This document shows positions 1 to 9,097 of a stretch of 64,000 bases of DNA, piece after piece. Position numbers and translations under genes: made by a program. Source of the DNA: Obesumbacterium proteus (lineage in GTDB: Bacteria > Pseudomonadota > Gammaproteobacteria > Enterobacterales > Enterobacteriaceae); assembly GCF_001586165.1 (NCBI RefSeq), contig NZ_CP014608.1:2976001-3040000 (forward strand). The letters are read 5' to 3'. Within the stretch, counting starts at the first letter, position 1, and each line of letters begins with the position of its first letter. The notes beneath the pieces are model-generated. The model was given only the letters and a program-made list of their open reading frames with translations, had not been told where the DNA came from and did not search any database.

Positions 1-1
1 C

Positions 2-322
2 TGCTGTGTTATGCTCCAAGACAAATGGGTATCTGGAATGAAGGTAAATATAGAATGGAAATCAGCCTCTAAAAATACGCATTCGTTTCCTGGCTATGCT
101 GATGAGAGAAAATATAAAGAATGGGAAAAGAGTGTAAAGGATGATTATGTATTTCATTCTGCAGTAGTAGATATTCCTAAATATAGCAAAGCGTGTGATT
201 TGGTTATTCATTTTCTACCCTGCGATCAAGTCAAAGCTACTGCGGCATGTTCTGTTTACGGTAGAGGTGACTACCCAATAAAAGAACCATTAAATATGCC
301 GGAGCCGAAAACATGTCAATAA
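2..322 (+). CDS. DUF3304-like protein, 5'-truncated by window edge (Tle1 immunity candidate)
   Basis: The frame is open from base 2 with no upstream stop, so the gene starts before the window; the first in-frame ATG is at 11. The visible about 106 residues contain the pattern W-x-SG-x3-N-x-EW and a later IHFLPCDQV segment that resemble the DUF3304 family of small, usually lipoprotein-like proteins found next to DUF2235 lipase effectors. It overlaps the start of the Tle1 gene by 10 bases, which implies translational coupling. From this position I infer that it is a periplasmic immunity protein neutralising the lipase. The signal peptide or lipobox would lie outside the window and cannot be checked. 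Confidence 0.55.
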   Translation, partial: CCVMLQDKWVSGMKVNIEWKSASKNTHSFPGYADERKYKEWEKSVKDDYVFHSAVVDIPKYSKACDLVIHFLPCDQVKATAACSVYGRGDYPIKEPLNMPEPKTCQ

Positions 323-2670
323 CAACTAATAAAAGCTCAGTCTGTGCTCCACCATTATTCCCTTCAGTAGGACGATTTCCGACGTCTAAACTTCAAGTTG
401 AAGAAAACTATAATAAGCAAAAAAAAGAAGAAAATCGTTTTTTACTTCAATGCAGTGAGTCTGCAGGAAAAAAAACAGGCTTCACCTGCAGCCAAAGCTT
501 GCATGTCAGCCTATTTTTTGATGGTACAGGGAATAATGATAAAAACGATAGTGAGAAGAAAGATGACAAGATCCCACATCCCACAAATATAGCGAAGCTT
601 TTCCATGCATCGTTGTTAGCCGAAGATGCAAAGTTAAAAGGTTATTTCTCCTATTATATGCCGGGGGTTGGCACGCCATTTCCAGATATTGGAGAGATGG
701 ACTATAGCGGTGATGGTTTAAAGTATGCTTCTGGTGGAGAAGACCGAATTAATTGGGCATTACTGCAGCTAGTCCATGCACTTTCGATTTCGTTAGGTGA
801 TGCGCCTTTAGCTGCGGAAAAAATGAAAACAACGATTGCTGATATGCGTGCCCATTGGCCGCTTACCGGTGAGGTGAATCGTCGTAACGCGTTTAATAAT
901 TTGCTAGAGCCCCTTCGTAGCAAGATCGATACAGCAAATCCTAAAATATTGGCGATTAAACTTTTCGTCTATGGCTTTTCTCGCGGAGCGGCGGAGGCGC
1001 GCACCTTTGTAAACTGGCTAAGCGAAATGTTTACAACTCCGAAGGGCGCTGAACTGCCGGAGCAAACTATTTTAGGATTGCCGCTTAGCATTGAGTTTCT
1101 CGGTATTTTGGATACCGTACCCTCAGTAGGTATTGCGCACGTTGCGCCTTTTGCCGCAGGCCATATGGGCTGGGCGGATGGCACTCAGCAATTGCCTGAT
1201 GAAAAAAAATATCCTGACTATGTGAAATGCTGCCAGCACTTCGTGGCCGCCCATGAGCAGCGCTTAAGCTTCCCCCTCGATACAATCCGCAGGCCAAATG
1301 GCACATACCCGAGCTATGCAAAAGAGGTTATATACCCGGGTATGCACTCGGATATCGGCGGCGGATATCCTAAGGGAGATCAGGGTAAGGCGACAGGCGG
1401 GGATGGTGAATTGCTATCGCAAATTATATTGCATGATATGTATGCGGCCGCTTTTGACTCAGGGGCACCTCTATCAGTCCCAGAGAATCTTATCCCTGAG
1501 GGGATTAAGTCTAAGTCGCCGTCGTTCGCAATGTCATCTGACTCACTTATTGAGTTTCATGTATCTCCAATATTAGTTGGGCGGTTCAACGCATGGCGTG
1601 AAACTATCCTTTCTGAAAAAGAAACGCAGCAGAGTGGTGAAACTAAGACGGCAGTGGGCTATAAGCCTCATCTATTAAGCCATTCACTTGAAACCAAGAT
1701 TGAGGAGCAGATGGGGTGGATCACCGCGTGGCGTATTGGGCGTTATGCACGTGGTAGCTACCAAGTGCAGGGCTTTTATACAAATGCCACGCAGTGGGAT
1801 GCTGAGACGCAAAAACGGAAGAAAGACGAATATGACGAGGCAGTAAGCGAAATCAAGCAATCTAGACAGACCAAGCGAAAAGATTCAAACGACTCTATCC
1901 CAACCGCAGGTATAAACAAGCAGGGTATTCCAGAGTTTGAACCCACTTTGGATAAGCAGCAGCTACGCGAAGCCGCCCGTGAGTTTGAACACGATTATTA
2001 CGATTGGAATCGTGAGCAAAATAGCGTGGCACAGGTGATCCTCGATACGATCCCAAAATATGCCATATACCTTATTAACAGCGATGATGAGCAAGTTGAA
2101 TACGACGAGATGAAAAAGGCTGGCGAGGGGTTATATTCCAAATTATTTATCGATCGACTGGGAAGCGTGACCAAAGATCCGCAAATGGCCTTGGTTTGTG
2201 CGCTATATGATGAGCAAATTCATGATTCCCGCGCGTGGTTTATGCATTCTACTTTAAATTCCCGAGAGCCTTGGGCAGGCTATTTTCGCTATCGCATGAT
2301 CTACAGCGGTAATGAAAACAATAAAGATCTGTCTCTGATTGCCGTTGCAGGCCAAGTTGTTGGTGCGGCAACGTTGGTCGGTGGCGTGATTTATACGGTG
2401 AAGCAGAAAAACGTGCAGAACGTGCTCGGTGGCGTGGCGGGAACCATCGGCGTGATGTCGGCAGAGTATAAAATTGTTGATTTAGCGACGGGATTAGATG
2501 TGCCACTGCTCCCGAATGCGATGGATCTGCTTGCGCCGACCAAGAATATTGGTGCACTTGTCAGCAGCCAAAAACAGCAGGCGATAGGCGCTCAGCACAA
2601 TCAGAGAATGGATTATCTGAGTAGCTATCTCGGCATTGATGAACCCAGTGATGTGACTAAAGTGGCATAG
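313..2670 (+). CDS. tle1: T6SS phospholipase effector, Tle1 family (DUF2235)
   Basis: This 785-residue protein is a DUF2235 alpha/beta-hydrolase of the Tle1 type, T6SS effectors that hydrolyse membrane phospholipids in target cells. Visible signatures are the N-terminal LFFDGTGNN motif (residues 67-75), a nucleophile elbow GFSRG with Ser223, an Asp in GILDT (Asp267) and a His in PGMHSDIGGGYP (His345), together giving a plausible Ser-Asp-His triad. A hydrophobic segment around residues 675-695 (SLIAVAGQVVGAATLVGG) may help membrane insertion. The ATG at 313 lies inside the end of the upstream immunity candidate, and the PAAR gene starts 9 bases after its stop, so the three form one effector unit. 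The frame is intact, unlike tssM and tssG downstream. Confidence 0.88.
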   Translation: MSITTNKSSVCAPPLFPSVGRFPTSKLQVEENYNKQKKEENRFLLQCSESAGKKTGFTCSQSLHVSLFFDGTGNNDKNDSEKKDDKIPHPTNIAKLFHASLLAEDAKLKGYFSYYMPGVGTPFPDIGEMDYSGDGLKYASGGEDRINWALLQLVHALSISLGDAPLAAEKMKTTIADMRAHWPLTGEVNRRNAFNNLLEPLRSKIDTANPKILAIKLFVYGFSRGAAEARTFVNWLSEMFTTPKGAELPEQTILGLPLSIEFLGILDTVPSVGIAHVAPFAAGHMGWADGTQQLPDEKKYPDYVKCCQHFVAAHEQRLSFPLDTIRRPNGTYPSYAKEVIYPGMHSDIGGGYPKGDQGKATGGDGELLSQIILHDMYAAAFDSGAPLSVPENLIPEGIKSKSPSFAMSSDSLIEFHVSPILVGRFNAWRETILSEKETQQSGETKTAVGYKPHLLSHSLETKIEEQMGWITAWRIGRYARGSYQVQGFYTNATQWDAETQKRKKDEYDEAVSEIKQSRQTKRKDSNDSIPTAGINKQGIPEFEPTLDKQQLREAAREFEHDYYDWNREQNSVAQVILDTIPKYAIYLINSDDEQVEYDEMKKAGEGLYSKLFIDRLGSVTKDPQMALVCALYDEQIHDSRAWFMHSTLNSREPWAGYFRYRMIYSGNENNKDLSLIAVAGQVVGAATLVGGVIYTVKQKNVQNVLGGVAGTIGVMSAEYKIVDLATGLDVPLLPNAMDLLAPTKNIGALVSSQKQQAIGAQHNQRMDYLSSYLGIDEPSDVTKVA

Positions 2671-2679
2671 GGGGTTGAA

Positions 2680-2937
2680 ATGAAAAAGGTGATTCGTGTG
2701 GGTGACACCTTGAAAGAATATGGTGGCAAAGTGACGGGCGGCAGTTATAACGCCTTCGGCAAGCCGATATCCTGCGTGGGTGACAGCGCGGTATGTAATA
2801 AACATGGTGCAACCCGCATTGCTCAAGGCGCATCGGGCAGCACGATTAATGGAAAGGCCGTAGCGTTGGACGGCCACCGTTGCGAATGTGGTTGTACGCT
2901 GGTTAGCTCGTTGGCTCAGATGGATATTGCACCATGA
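2680..2937 (+). CDS. PAAR-domain spike tip protein
   Basis: This 85-residue protein is a stand-alone PAAR domain, the cone that caps the VgrG spike of the T6SS and carries effectors. It has the family's repeated G-D-x-x-x-x-GG turns (GDTLKEYGG near residue 8), a central SCVGDSAVC, and the Cys/His-rich C-terminal part (GHRCECGC) expected to bind the structural zinc. Its size is normal for a single-domain PAAR protein. It lies between the Tle1 lipase and a membrane protein gene, and its stop overlaps the next start by four bases. It most likely loads the adjacent Tle1 onto VgrG. Confidence 0.85.
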   Translation: MKKVIRVGDTLKEYGGKVTGGSYNAFGKPISCVGDSAVCNKHGATRIAQGASGSTINGKAVALDGHRCECGCTLVSSLAQMDIAP

Positions 2938-4064
2938 AATTTCCGCCAGAATACCCCGATTATATCACCCCTGGGCCTATTCGTTGGCGACGATGGGGCA
3001 TATTGCTCGCTGCTATTTGGTTAATCGGTTCGTTTCTGGCACTACTTCTACGTTCAACAGAGCAAGCTCCCTCCGGTTTGGCCTTTTGGTTTTTCATCAT
3101 AGGTTTTCCTTCGTTATTTTGGGCACTTGCACTTGCTATCCGCTACCTACTGCTACAGATTGGATTGAAGAATCGCAGCAGCTATCAGCAGGTTGTTGAA
3201 CAAGAGCAAAATGATTGGTGGCAAGAACGTTCTTTAGGTATTGCCATTGAAAAGGTTTACTTAATAGGCCCTTTAGGTGACGAGCAATCGTTATATTCAG
3301 GAATAATGACAGGAGGAACACCTGCTCCCAATAATCCCACGTTGTTATCTCTACGCTACCCACTGTTATTAAATATGCCCACGGTACGAGAACAGGGTTT
3401 AGCACATCATTTGGCTCAGCAGTTAATTAATAGTCCAGAAATAAAATCACGATGGCAAAGCCTTGCTTATATTAGCTGGTTTGGCGATGAGGCAAGTTTC
3501 CAGATATTTATTGAAACAATAAAGTCTGCGGTCAATAACATTTCATTTATACGATTAGATTTAAAGTGCATTGATGATATGGACCACGTTATTGATGTTT
3601 TCCAGCAGAGTATCGATGCTAATAAATGGATGCTTTGCGCAGGCACTTATAGTTTATCTCAATCTGCTGACGCTATTCCTGCGGGAGAGGCCGGTTTTGC
3701 TTGGATAGCGAGCCAAGCAGGAAACGCCCTTTTGCATCGTGCTGAGGAAATCGACGTTGCATCGGATGTAGAATCTGGTATGGCTGCTCGTCATCTAGAA
3801 CGCTATGCCCATTTGGATGACATGCCTGAATGTTGCCTCGCGATGGACCAGAAAAGTATGGCTGAATTTCAGCCTGGAGGATGGTCGGCCATTGAACATA
3901 TTCTTGCCCCTTATTGGGGGGCGCTAGGTGAAATATCTCCTTATATAGCGATATCAATGTCGCTTCTTCACACGCTAGATACGCAGCAGCCTTGTGGCTG
4001 GATGAGTCAGTGTACAGAAAATAAAATGGTTATTGGAGTGACCGTTCCTCATGGCAACCGATAA
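2934..4064 (+). CDS. Two-TM membrane protein of T6SS effector island
   Basis: I do not recognise this 376-residue protein securely. The N-terminus (residues 1-70) has two hydrophobic helices, WGILLAAIWLIGSFLALLL and FWFFIIGFPSLFWALALAI, followed by a soluble domain of about 290 residues with no catalytic motif I can name. The ATG overlaps the PAAR stop, so it belongs to the same transcription unit as Tle1 and PAAR. Position suggests an effector adaptor, a second immunity protein or an accessory component; an adaptor of the Tla3 kind is possible but unproven. Its last codons overlap the likely ATG of tssM at 4051. Confidence 0.6.
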   Translation: MKFPPEYPDYITPGPIRWRRWGILLAAIWLIGSFLALLLRSTEQAPSGLAFWFFIIGFPSLFWALALAIRYLLLQIGLKNRSSYQQVVEQEQNDWWQERSLGIAIEKVYLIGPLGDEQSLYSGIMTGGTPAPNNPTLLSLRYPLLLNMPTVREQGLAHHLAQQLINSPEIKSRWQSLAYISWFGDEASFQIFIETIKSAVNNISFIRLDLKCIDDMDHVIDVFQQSIDANKWMLCAGTYSLSQSADAIPAGEAGFAWIASQAGNALLHRAEEIDVASDVESGMAARHLERYAHLDDMPECCLAMDQKSMAEFQPGGWSAIEHILAPYWGALGEISPYIAISMSLLHTLDTQQPCGWMSQCTENKMVIGVTVPHGNR

Positions 4065-7000
4065 AAAGATAATCCGAGTTCGTTGGTGCGTTTAGTTATA
4101 GGTTATTTAATCGTTATTTTCCTATTGGTGCTTATTGGCGTCCTTCTATATTTATTTGTTGGACCCTACTTTAAATTTCCAGAATTATCTTTGCCAACGT
4201 TATTATTATGGGGCGTAGGGTGCTGGTTTATACTGAGCTGGTTTTGTCCTTTGTTTATTTTTATTTGGGATAGGCTTGCCCGTTCACGTGTTTTGTCAGA
4301 TATAAAAACGAAAAAAAATGTAGAGACAAAAAAAAGAAGGTGCTTGGGTACAACTTATCACCCACCTCCGCGCCCGCCACGGCCTCCTATGGCGCAATAA
4401 AATTCGTATCCTACTAGTCGTTGGGGAAAACGCGGCGGCGGAAGCTATCGCGCCGGGGTTAACCACTCAGCACTGGCTGGAGGGGCAGGGCACATTATTG
4501 CTGTGGGGCGGTGGTGTGCAGGCGGAGCCGGATGAGGCGTGGTTGTTGGGGCTGCGTAAGCTGCGCCGTCGCCGTCCGTTGGATGGCGTGGTGTGGGTGA
4601 TGAATGAACAGCAGAGCGCACAGGCTGGCGTTATCGATCAGGGCTGTCGTCAGTTGCAAAAACGTGGGCAGATTTTAAAGCAGCAGGCACCGGTTTATCT
4701 GTGGCAGGTGTGTGACAGCGCGTGGCAGCAGGATGACCGTATTACCCAGCCTGTAGGGTGTTTGTTCCCCGAGAAAAACTCGCCCGAGAAGTTAGCCGCC
4801 AGTTTGCAGAAGCTGGTCGCGCCGCTGCGTCAGCGCGGTATGACGCAGGTGTTGTTGAAAAACAGCCATGACTTTTTATTACGTCTGGCAAATCGTTTAG
4901 AGCGTAAGGGCATTGTCCATTGGCAGCAGGCGTTAACGCCGATGCTGCGCGAATATGCGACGGCGCTGTCGCTGCGTGGGCTGATGTTTAGTTTGCCGCT
5001 GGCGGCGAAATCTGGCGTTGCTCAGCATGGCTGGTTGCCGGATGCGGCGTGGCAGGGCGTGTTGAACGATCGCGCAGTGCGCGGTCGTCGGGTCGGGTTC
5101 TCTTGGGAGCAGAGCGCTTATTATGCCGTGATGGCGCTGGCGCTGCTGTGGTTCGCGGGCAGTATCCTGTCGTTTTTCACCAACCGTTCACAGATTGCCA
5201 CGGTGCGCGATCAGGTTGATTTGCTGAATAAATCCAATGCTAAACCGATGGAACAGCTGGTTGCGCTACAGCTGTTTGGTAATACGCTCGGCCAGTTACA
5301 GTATCGGGCTGCGCATACGGTGCCGTGGTATCAACAGTTTGGATTAAGCCAAAATGACGCGCTAGAAAGCGCGTTGTGGCCGCACTATGATGCGGCGAGT
5401 CTGCGGTTGATCCGCGGGCAGGCCGCCGACGAGCTGCATCGTAACCTCAGTGAAATGGCTGCGCTGCCGCCCGATAGTCCTAAGCGTGCCAAGCTGGCAC
5501 GTGCCGGATACGACAGCCTGAAAGCCTATTTGATGATGGCGAATCCAGACAAAGCCGACGCCGAATTTCTTACCCGCGTGCTGAGCGCCAATGAGCCTAC
5601 GCGCACCGGCGTTGCCCCCGGTCTGTGGCAGGGAATGGCGCCAAGCCTGTGGACGTTTTATGCCGAAAATCTGCCCGCTCATCCTGAGTGGCGCATTAAG
5701 CCTGATACCGCACTGGTGGCGCAGGTTCGGCAGGTATTGCTCAATCAGATTGGGCAGCGTAACGCCGAAGCCACGCTGTATCAGAACATGTTGCAGTCCG
5801 TCGCGCAAAACTACGCGGATATGGGGCTAGCGCAGATGGTGGGTGATACCGATGCGCAGTTGCTGTTTACCACTGAGCAGGTGGTGCCGGGGATGTTTAC
5901 GCGTCAGGCGTGGGACGGTCAGGTGCAGAAAGCCATCGATGATGCGGTGTCGTCGCGCCGTGAAGAGATCGACTGGGTGCTGAGCGATAACAAACATCCT
6001 GCCTCGGCGGATGTCTCTCCTGACGCGCTCAAAGCGCGCCTTACCGAGCATTACTTCACCGATTTTAGCGGTGCGTGGTTGGATTTCTTAAACAGCCTGC
6101 ACTGGAAGAAAGCACAGAATTTATCTGATGTGACCGACCAACTTACCCTGATGAGCGATGTACGCCAGTCGCCGCTGATCGCGTTGCTGAATACGTTGGC
6201 CTATCAGGGACAAACCGGACAGCGCGGCGAAGCGCTATCGGATTCGTTGATGAAATCGGCGCAAAACCTGCTGCATAAAGAGAAAACGCCGGTAATCGAT
6301 CAGCGCGTCAGCGGGCCAACAGGGCCGCTGGATAGCACCTTCGGGCCTTTGCTCTCGCTGATGGGCAAGGGCACCACCACGAACGGCGTGATGAATGCCG
6401 ATAGTTCGCTGAGCCTGCAAACCTTTTTAACTCGCGTTACGCGGGTGCGGTTGAAGCTGCAACAGGTGGCGAACGCGTCCGATCCGCAGCAGATGACTCA
6501 GCAAATGGCACAGACGGTGTTTCAAGGTAAAACGGTCGATCTGACGGAAACGCAGGATTACGGCAGCCTGATGGCGGCCAGTCTGGGCGAAGAGTGGAGC
6601 GGCTTTGGCCGTGAAATGTTTGTGCAGCCGCTGACTCAGGCGTGGCAAACGGTGCTGCAACCTTCTGCCGCCAGCTTAAATACCCAGTGGCAAACCTCGA
6701 TTGTGGCGAACTGGAACAGCGCTTTTGCTGGGCGCTATCCGTTTGCCAGCAGCGGCAATGACGCTTCGCTGCCGATGCTCGGCCAGTTTATTCGCGCTAA
6801 TTCAGGGCGAATTGAACAGTTCCTCACGCGCCAGCTAGCGGGCGTGCTGCACAAAGAGGGCAACACGTGGGTACCGGATCAAATCAACAGTCAGGGGCTT
6901 CAGTTTAATCCTGAGTTTTTACAGGCTATCAACCAGCTAAGCCAACTGGCAGACGTGCTGTTCACCGACGGCAGCCAAGGCGTGCACTTTGAGCTGCGCG

Positions 7001-7428
7001 CCCAGCCTGCGCGCAACGTGGTAGAAACTAATCTGGCGATCGACGGTCAACGCCTGCGCTATTTCAACCAGATGGAAAGCTGGCAGAGCTTTAACTGGCC
7101 GGGGGCCACCTACCAGCCAGGCGTGATGCTGACGTGGACCAGCGTTAACGGCGGCGCTCGCCTGTTCGGCGACTATCAGGGCAGTTGGGGGCTAATCCAT
7201 TGGCTAGAAAAAGCCAAAGTCACCAAGCTGGACGAAAGCAGCTACCGCTTAGCGCTGGATACGCCGGATGGCCTAACGCTCTCGTGGATCCTGCGTACCC
7301 AACTGGGCAGCGGCCCATTAGCGCTGCTGAAACTGCGCGGGTTTAGCCTGCCGAGCAAAATTTTCGTGGTGAATGCGGGCGCGTCAGAGGCGATGGTCAG
7401 TAATAACAGCGCGTTGGAGGATGAATAA
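4051..7428 (+). pseudogene. tssM: tssM (IcmF/VasK-like), apparently frameshifted twice
   Basis: TssM is the inner-membrane scaffold that joins the T6SS baseplate complex to TssJ and TssL. A likely ATG at 4051 has a GGAG Shine-Dalgarno ten bases upstream but its frame stops at 4093. A second frame (4083-4400) encodes the membrane segments (GYLIVIFLLVLIGVLLYLFV and a second helix), and the long third segment (first start codon TTG at 4498, but open from 4324) encodes the rest of the ImcF-related protein. Removing one A from the A8 run at 4328-4335 joins the membrane part to WVQLITHLRARHGLLWRN and onward. Repaired length is about 1,120 residues, normal for TssM. No Walker A motif is visible where many IcmF proteins have one. 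Either a pseudogene, a slippage-regulated gene or a sequencing error. Confidence 0.75.
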
Positions 7429-9020
7429 TGCTACAGGGATTAATCGCAGCCAGCATGAACGGGCGCGATGCTTTGGCATTGGCGGGCGAGCAGGTGGCGC
7501 TGTGGGACAAATGGCTGTTACCGATTAGCGCTGATGCGCCAGCGGGGGAAGACCCGGGCTACGACGATGATTTTCAGCGCATGCGCGAAGAGGTTAACCG
7601 CCTGTCGGGGGCTGACACCGATCTTATCTGTCAGTTAGCCGAAAAGCTGCTGACTACCGCGTGCAAAGACGTGCGGGTGGCAACCTATTACCTTTGGGCA
7701 CGCCTGCATCGCGATGGAGAAACCGGGCTTGCCGATGGCTTAACGCTGCTGGCGGGCGTGGTGTCTCGCTTTAGCGATACGGTGCTGCCGCTGCGTGCGC
7801 ATAGCCGCAAGGTGGCGATGGAATGGCTGACCAGCAGCAAAGTGCTGGATAGCCTGTCGCGTTATCCCGAAGTGGTGAAAGCCGATGTGGAGCGCACGGT
7901 GGCCGCGTTGGCGCTGTTGGACAGCGCAATGCAGGTGTGGCCAGAGGAGGAGCGTCCTTCGCTCGGCGGACTTTATTCGGCGCTGGATGCACGTTTAGCG
8001 CAGGCGGGCGGTCTAGATGCGGTGGTGCCGCAGAACAGCGCGCCAGCGGGGCAAAAGGAAGAAGCCGGTTCAACAATGGGCTTACCTACCCTCAAGCAGA
8101 TCCAATCAGGACGTGATTTGCTCGATCAGGCACGGGAGCTGGCGCGTTACCTGCGCGATCAGCCGCAGGGCTGGCTGTCGAGCAGTCGGCTGATGAAAAG
8201 CCTGCGTTGGGATACGGTGCATCAGTTGCCGCCGCAGGATGCCTCGGGCAATACGCGTTTAACGCCGCCGCGGGCGGACAATCGCGCCCAGCTTAAACGT
8301 CTGTATATGCAGCAGAGTTGGAATGAGCTGCTGGAACAGGTTGAGCGTATGTATGCCGAAGGCGTGAATCATTTTTGGCTCGATTTGCAGTGGTATGCCT
8401 GCCAAAGCCTGAGCAAACAAGGCCATCCTTATGACGCGTGGGCCGATATCGTGAAGCGCGATTTGGGCATGTTCTTAGAGCGTTTGCCGGGGTTGGAAGA
8501 GATGACCTACAACGACGGCACGCCGTTTGCCGACGAGGTGACGCGCGACTGGATTGCTCAGCATGTGAGCGGCAATCAAGAGCAGTGGGCTGCGCCACCG
8601 GCGTCGACTCAGCCGCAGGGCGATGACGACGTGTTAGCGCTGGAAGGTGAAGCGCTGGCGCAGGCCGATAGCGATGGCGTTGAAGCCGCGCTGACGTGGC
8701 TAAGCACCCGCTCGGGCATTCATACCCCGCGCAATCGCTGGCTGCTGCGGTTGCTGATGGCGCGCATTGCCGAGCAGTACGGCAAAAATGAGATGGCGCT
8801 GCATCTGTTAACCGAGCTGGATATCAATCCGTCCCAGCTGACGCTAGCGGAATGGGAGCCTGCGCTGAGTTTCGAAGTAAAAGCTCGCCTGCTGAAACTG
8901 CTGCGCTTGAAATCGCAGCGTAACGATAGCGATAAAGCGGCGCTGGCGCGGCGTATGGAAACCTTGTTAGCCGGACTGGTGAACATCGATCCGGTGAGAG
9001 CCGCCGTGCTGTGTGGCTGA
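7428..9020 (+). CDS. tssA: T6SS TssA-family protein (VasJ type)
   Basis: A 530-residue protein beginning with an ImpA_N domain (residues about 30-160; PISADAPAGEDPGYD is the typical entry motif, and the KLLTTACKDVRVATYYLWARLH helix pair is conserved). The C-terminal half has the VasJ-type helical extension. TssA proteins cap the growing sheath and coordinate baseplate and tail-tube assembly in the cytoplasm. Its ATG overlaps the tssM stop (TAATG), so it is translationally coupled to tssM, and the tssM frameshift could also reduce its translation. The frame is intact from start to stop. Confidence 0.8.
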   Translation: MLQGLIAASMNGRDALALAGEQVALWDKWLLPISADAPAGEDPGYDDDFQRMREEVNRLSGADTDLICQLAEKLLTTACKDVRVATYYLWARLHRDGETGLADGLTLLAGVVSRFSDTVLPLRAHSRKVAMEWLTSSKVLDSLSRYPEVVKADVERTVAALALLDSAMQVWPEEERPSLGGLYSALDARLAQAGGLDAVVPQNSAPAGQKEEAGSTMGLPTLKQIQSGRDLLDQARELARYLRDQPQGWLSSSRLMKSLRWDTVHQLPPQDASGNTRLTPPRADNRAQLKRLYMQQSWNELLEQVERMYAEGVNHFWLDLQWYACQSLSKQGHPYDAWADIVKRDLGMFLERLPGLEEMTYNDGTPFADEVTRDWIAQHVSGNQEQWAAPPASTQPQGDDDVLALEGEALAQADSDGVEAALTWLSTRSGIHTPRNRWLLRLLMARIAEQYGKNEMALHLLTELDINPSQLTLAEWEPALSFEVKARLLKLLRLKSQRNDSDKAALARRMETLLAGLVNIDPVRAAVLCG

Positions 9021-9097
9021 TGTTGCCGCAGATTATTGCCTGATTTTGGTTTTACCTCCCCCGATTTTTTAACCTTTCTCATGAGAACACAATTCGC

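Noticed and set aside
4498..7428. Independent TTG-started gene for the ImcF region
   Set aside because: The frame is open and homologous upstream to 4324, and there is no ribosome site at 4498; it is the body of a frameshifted tssM.
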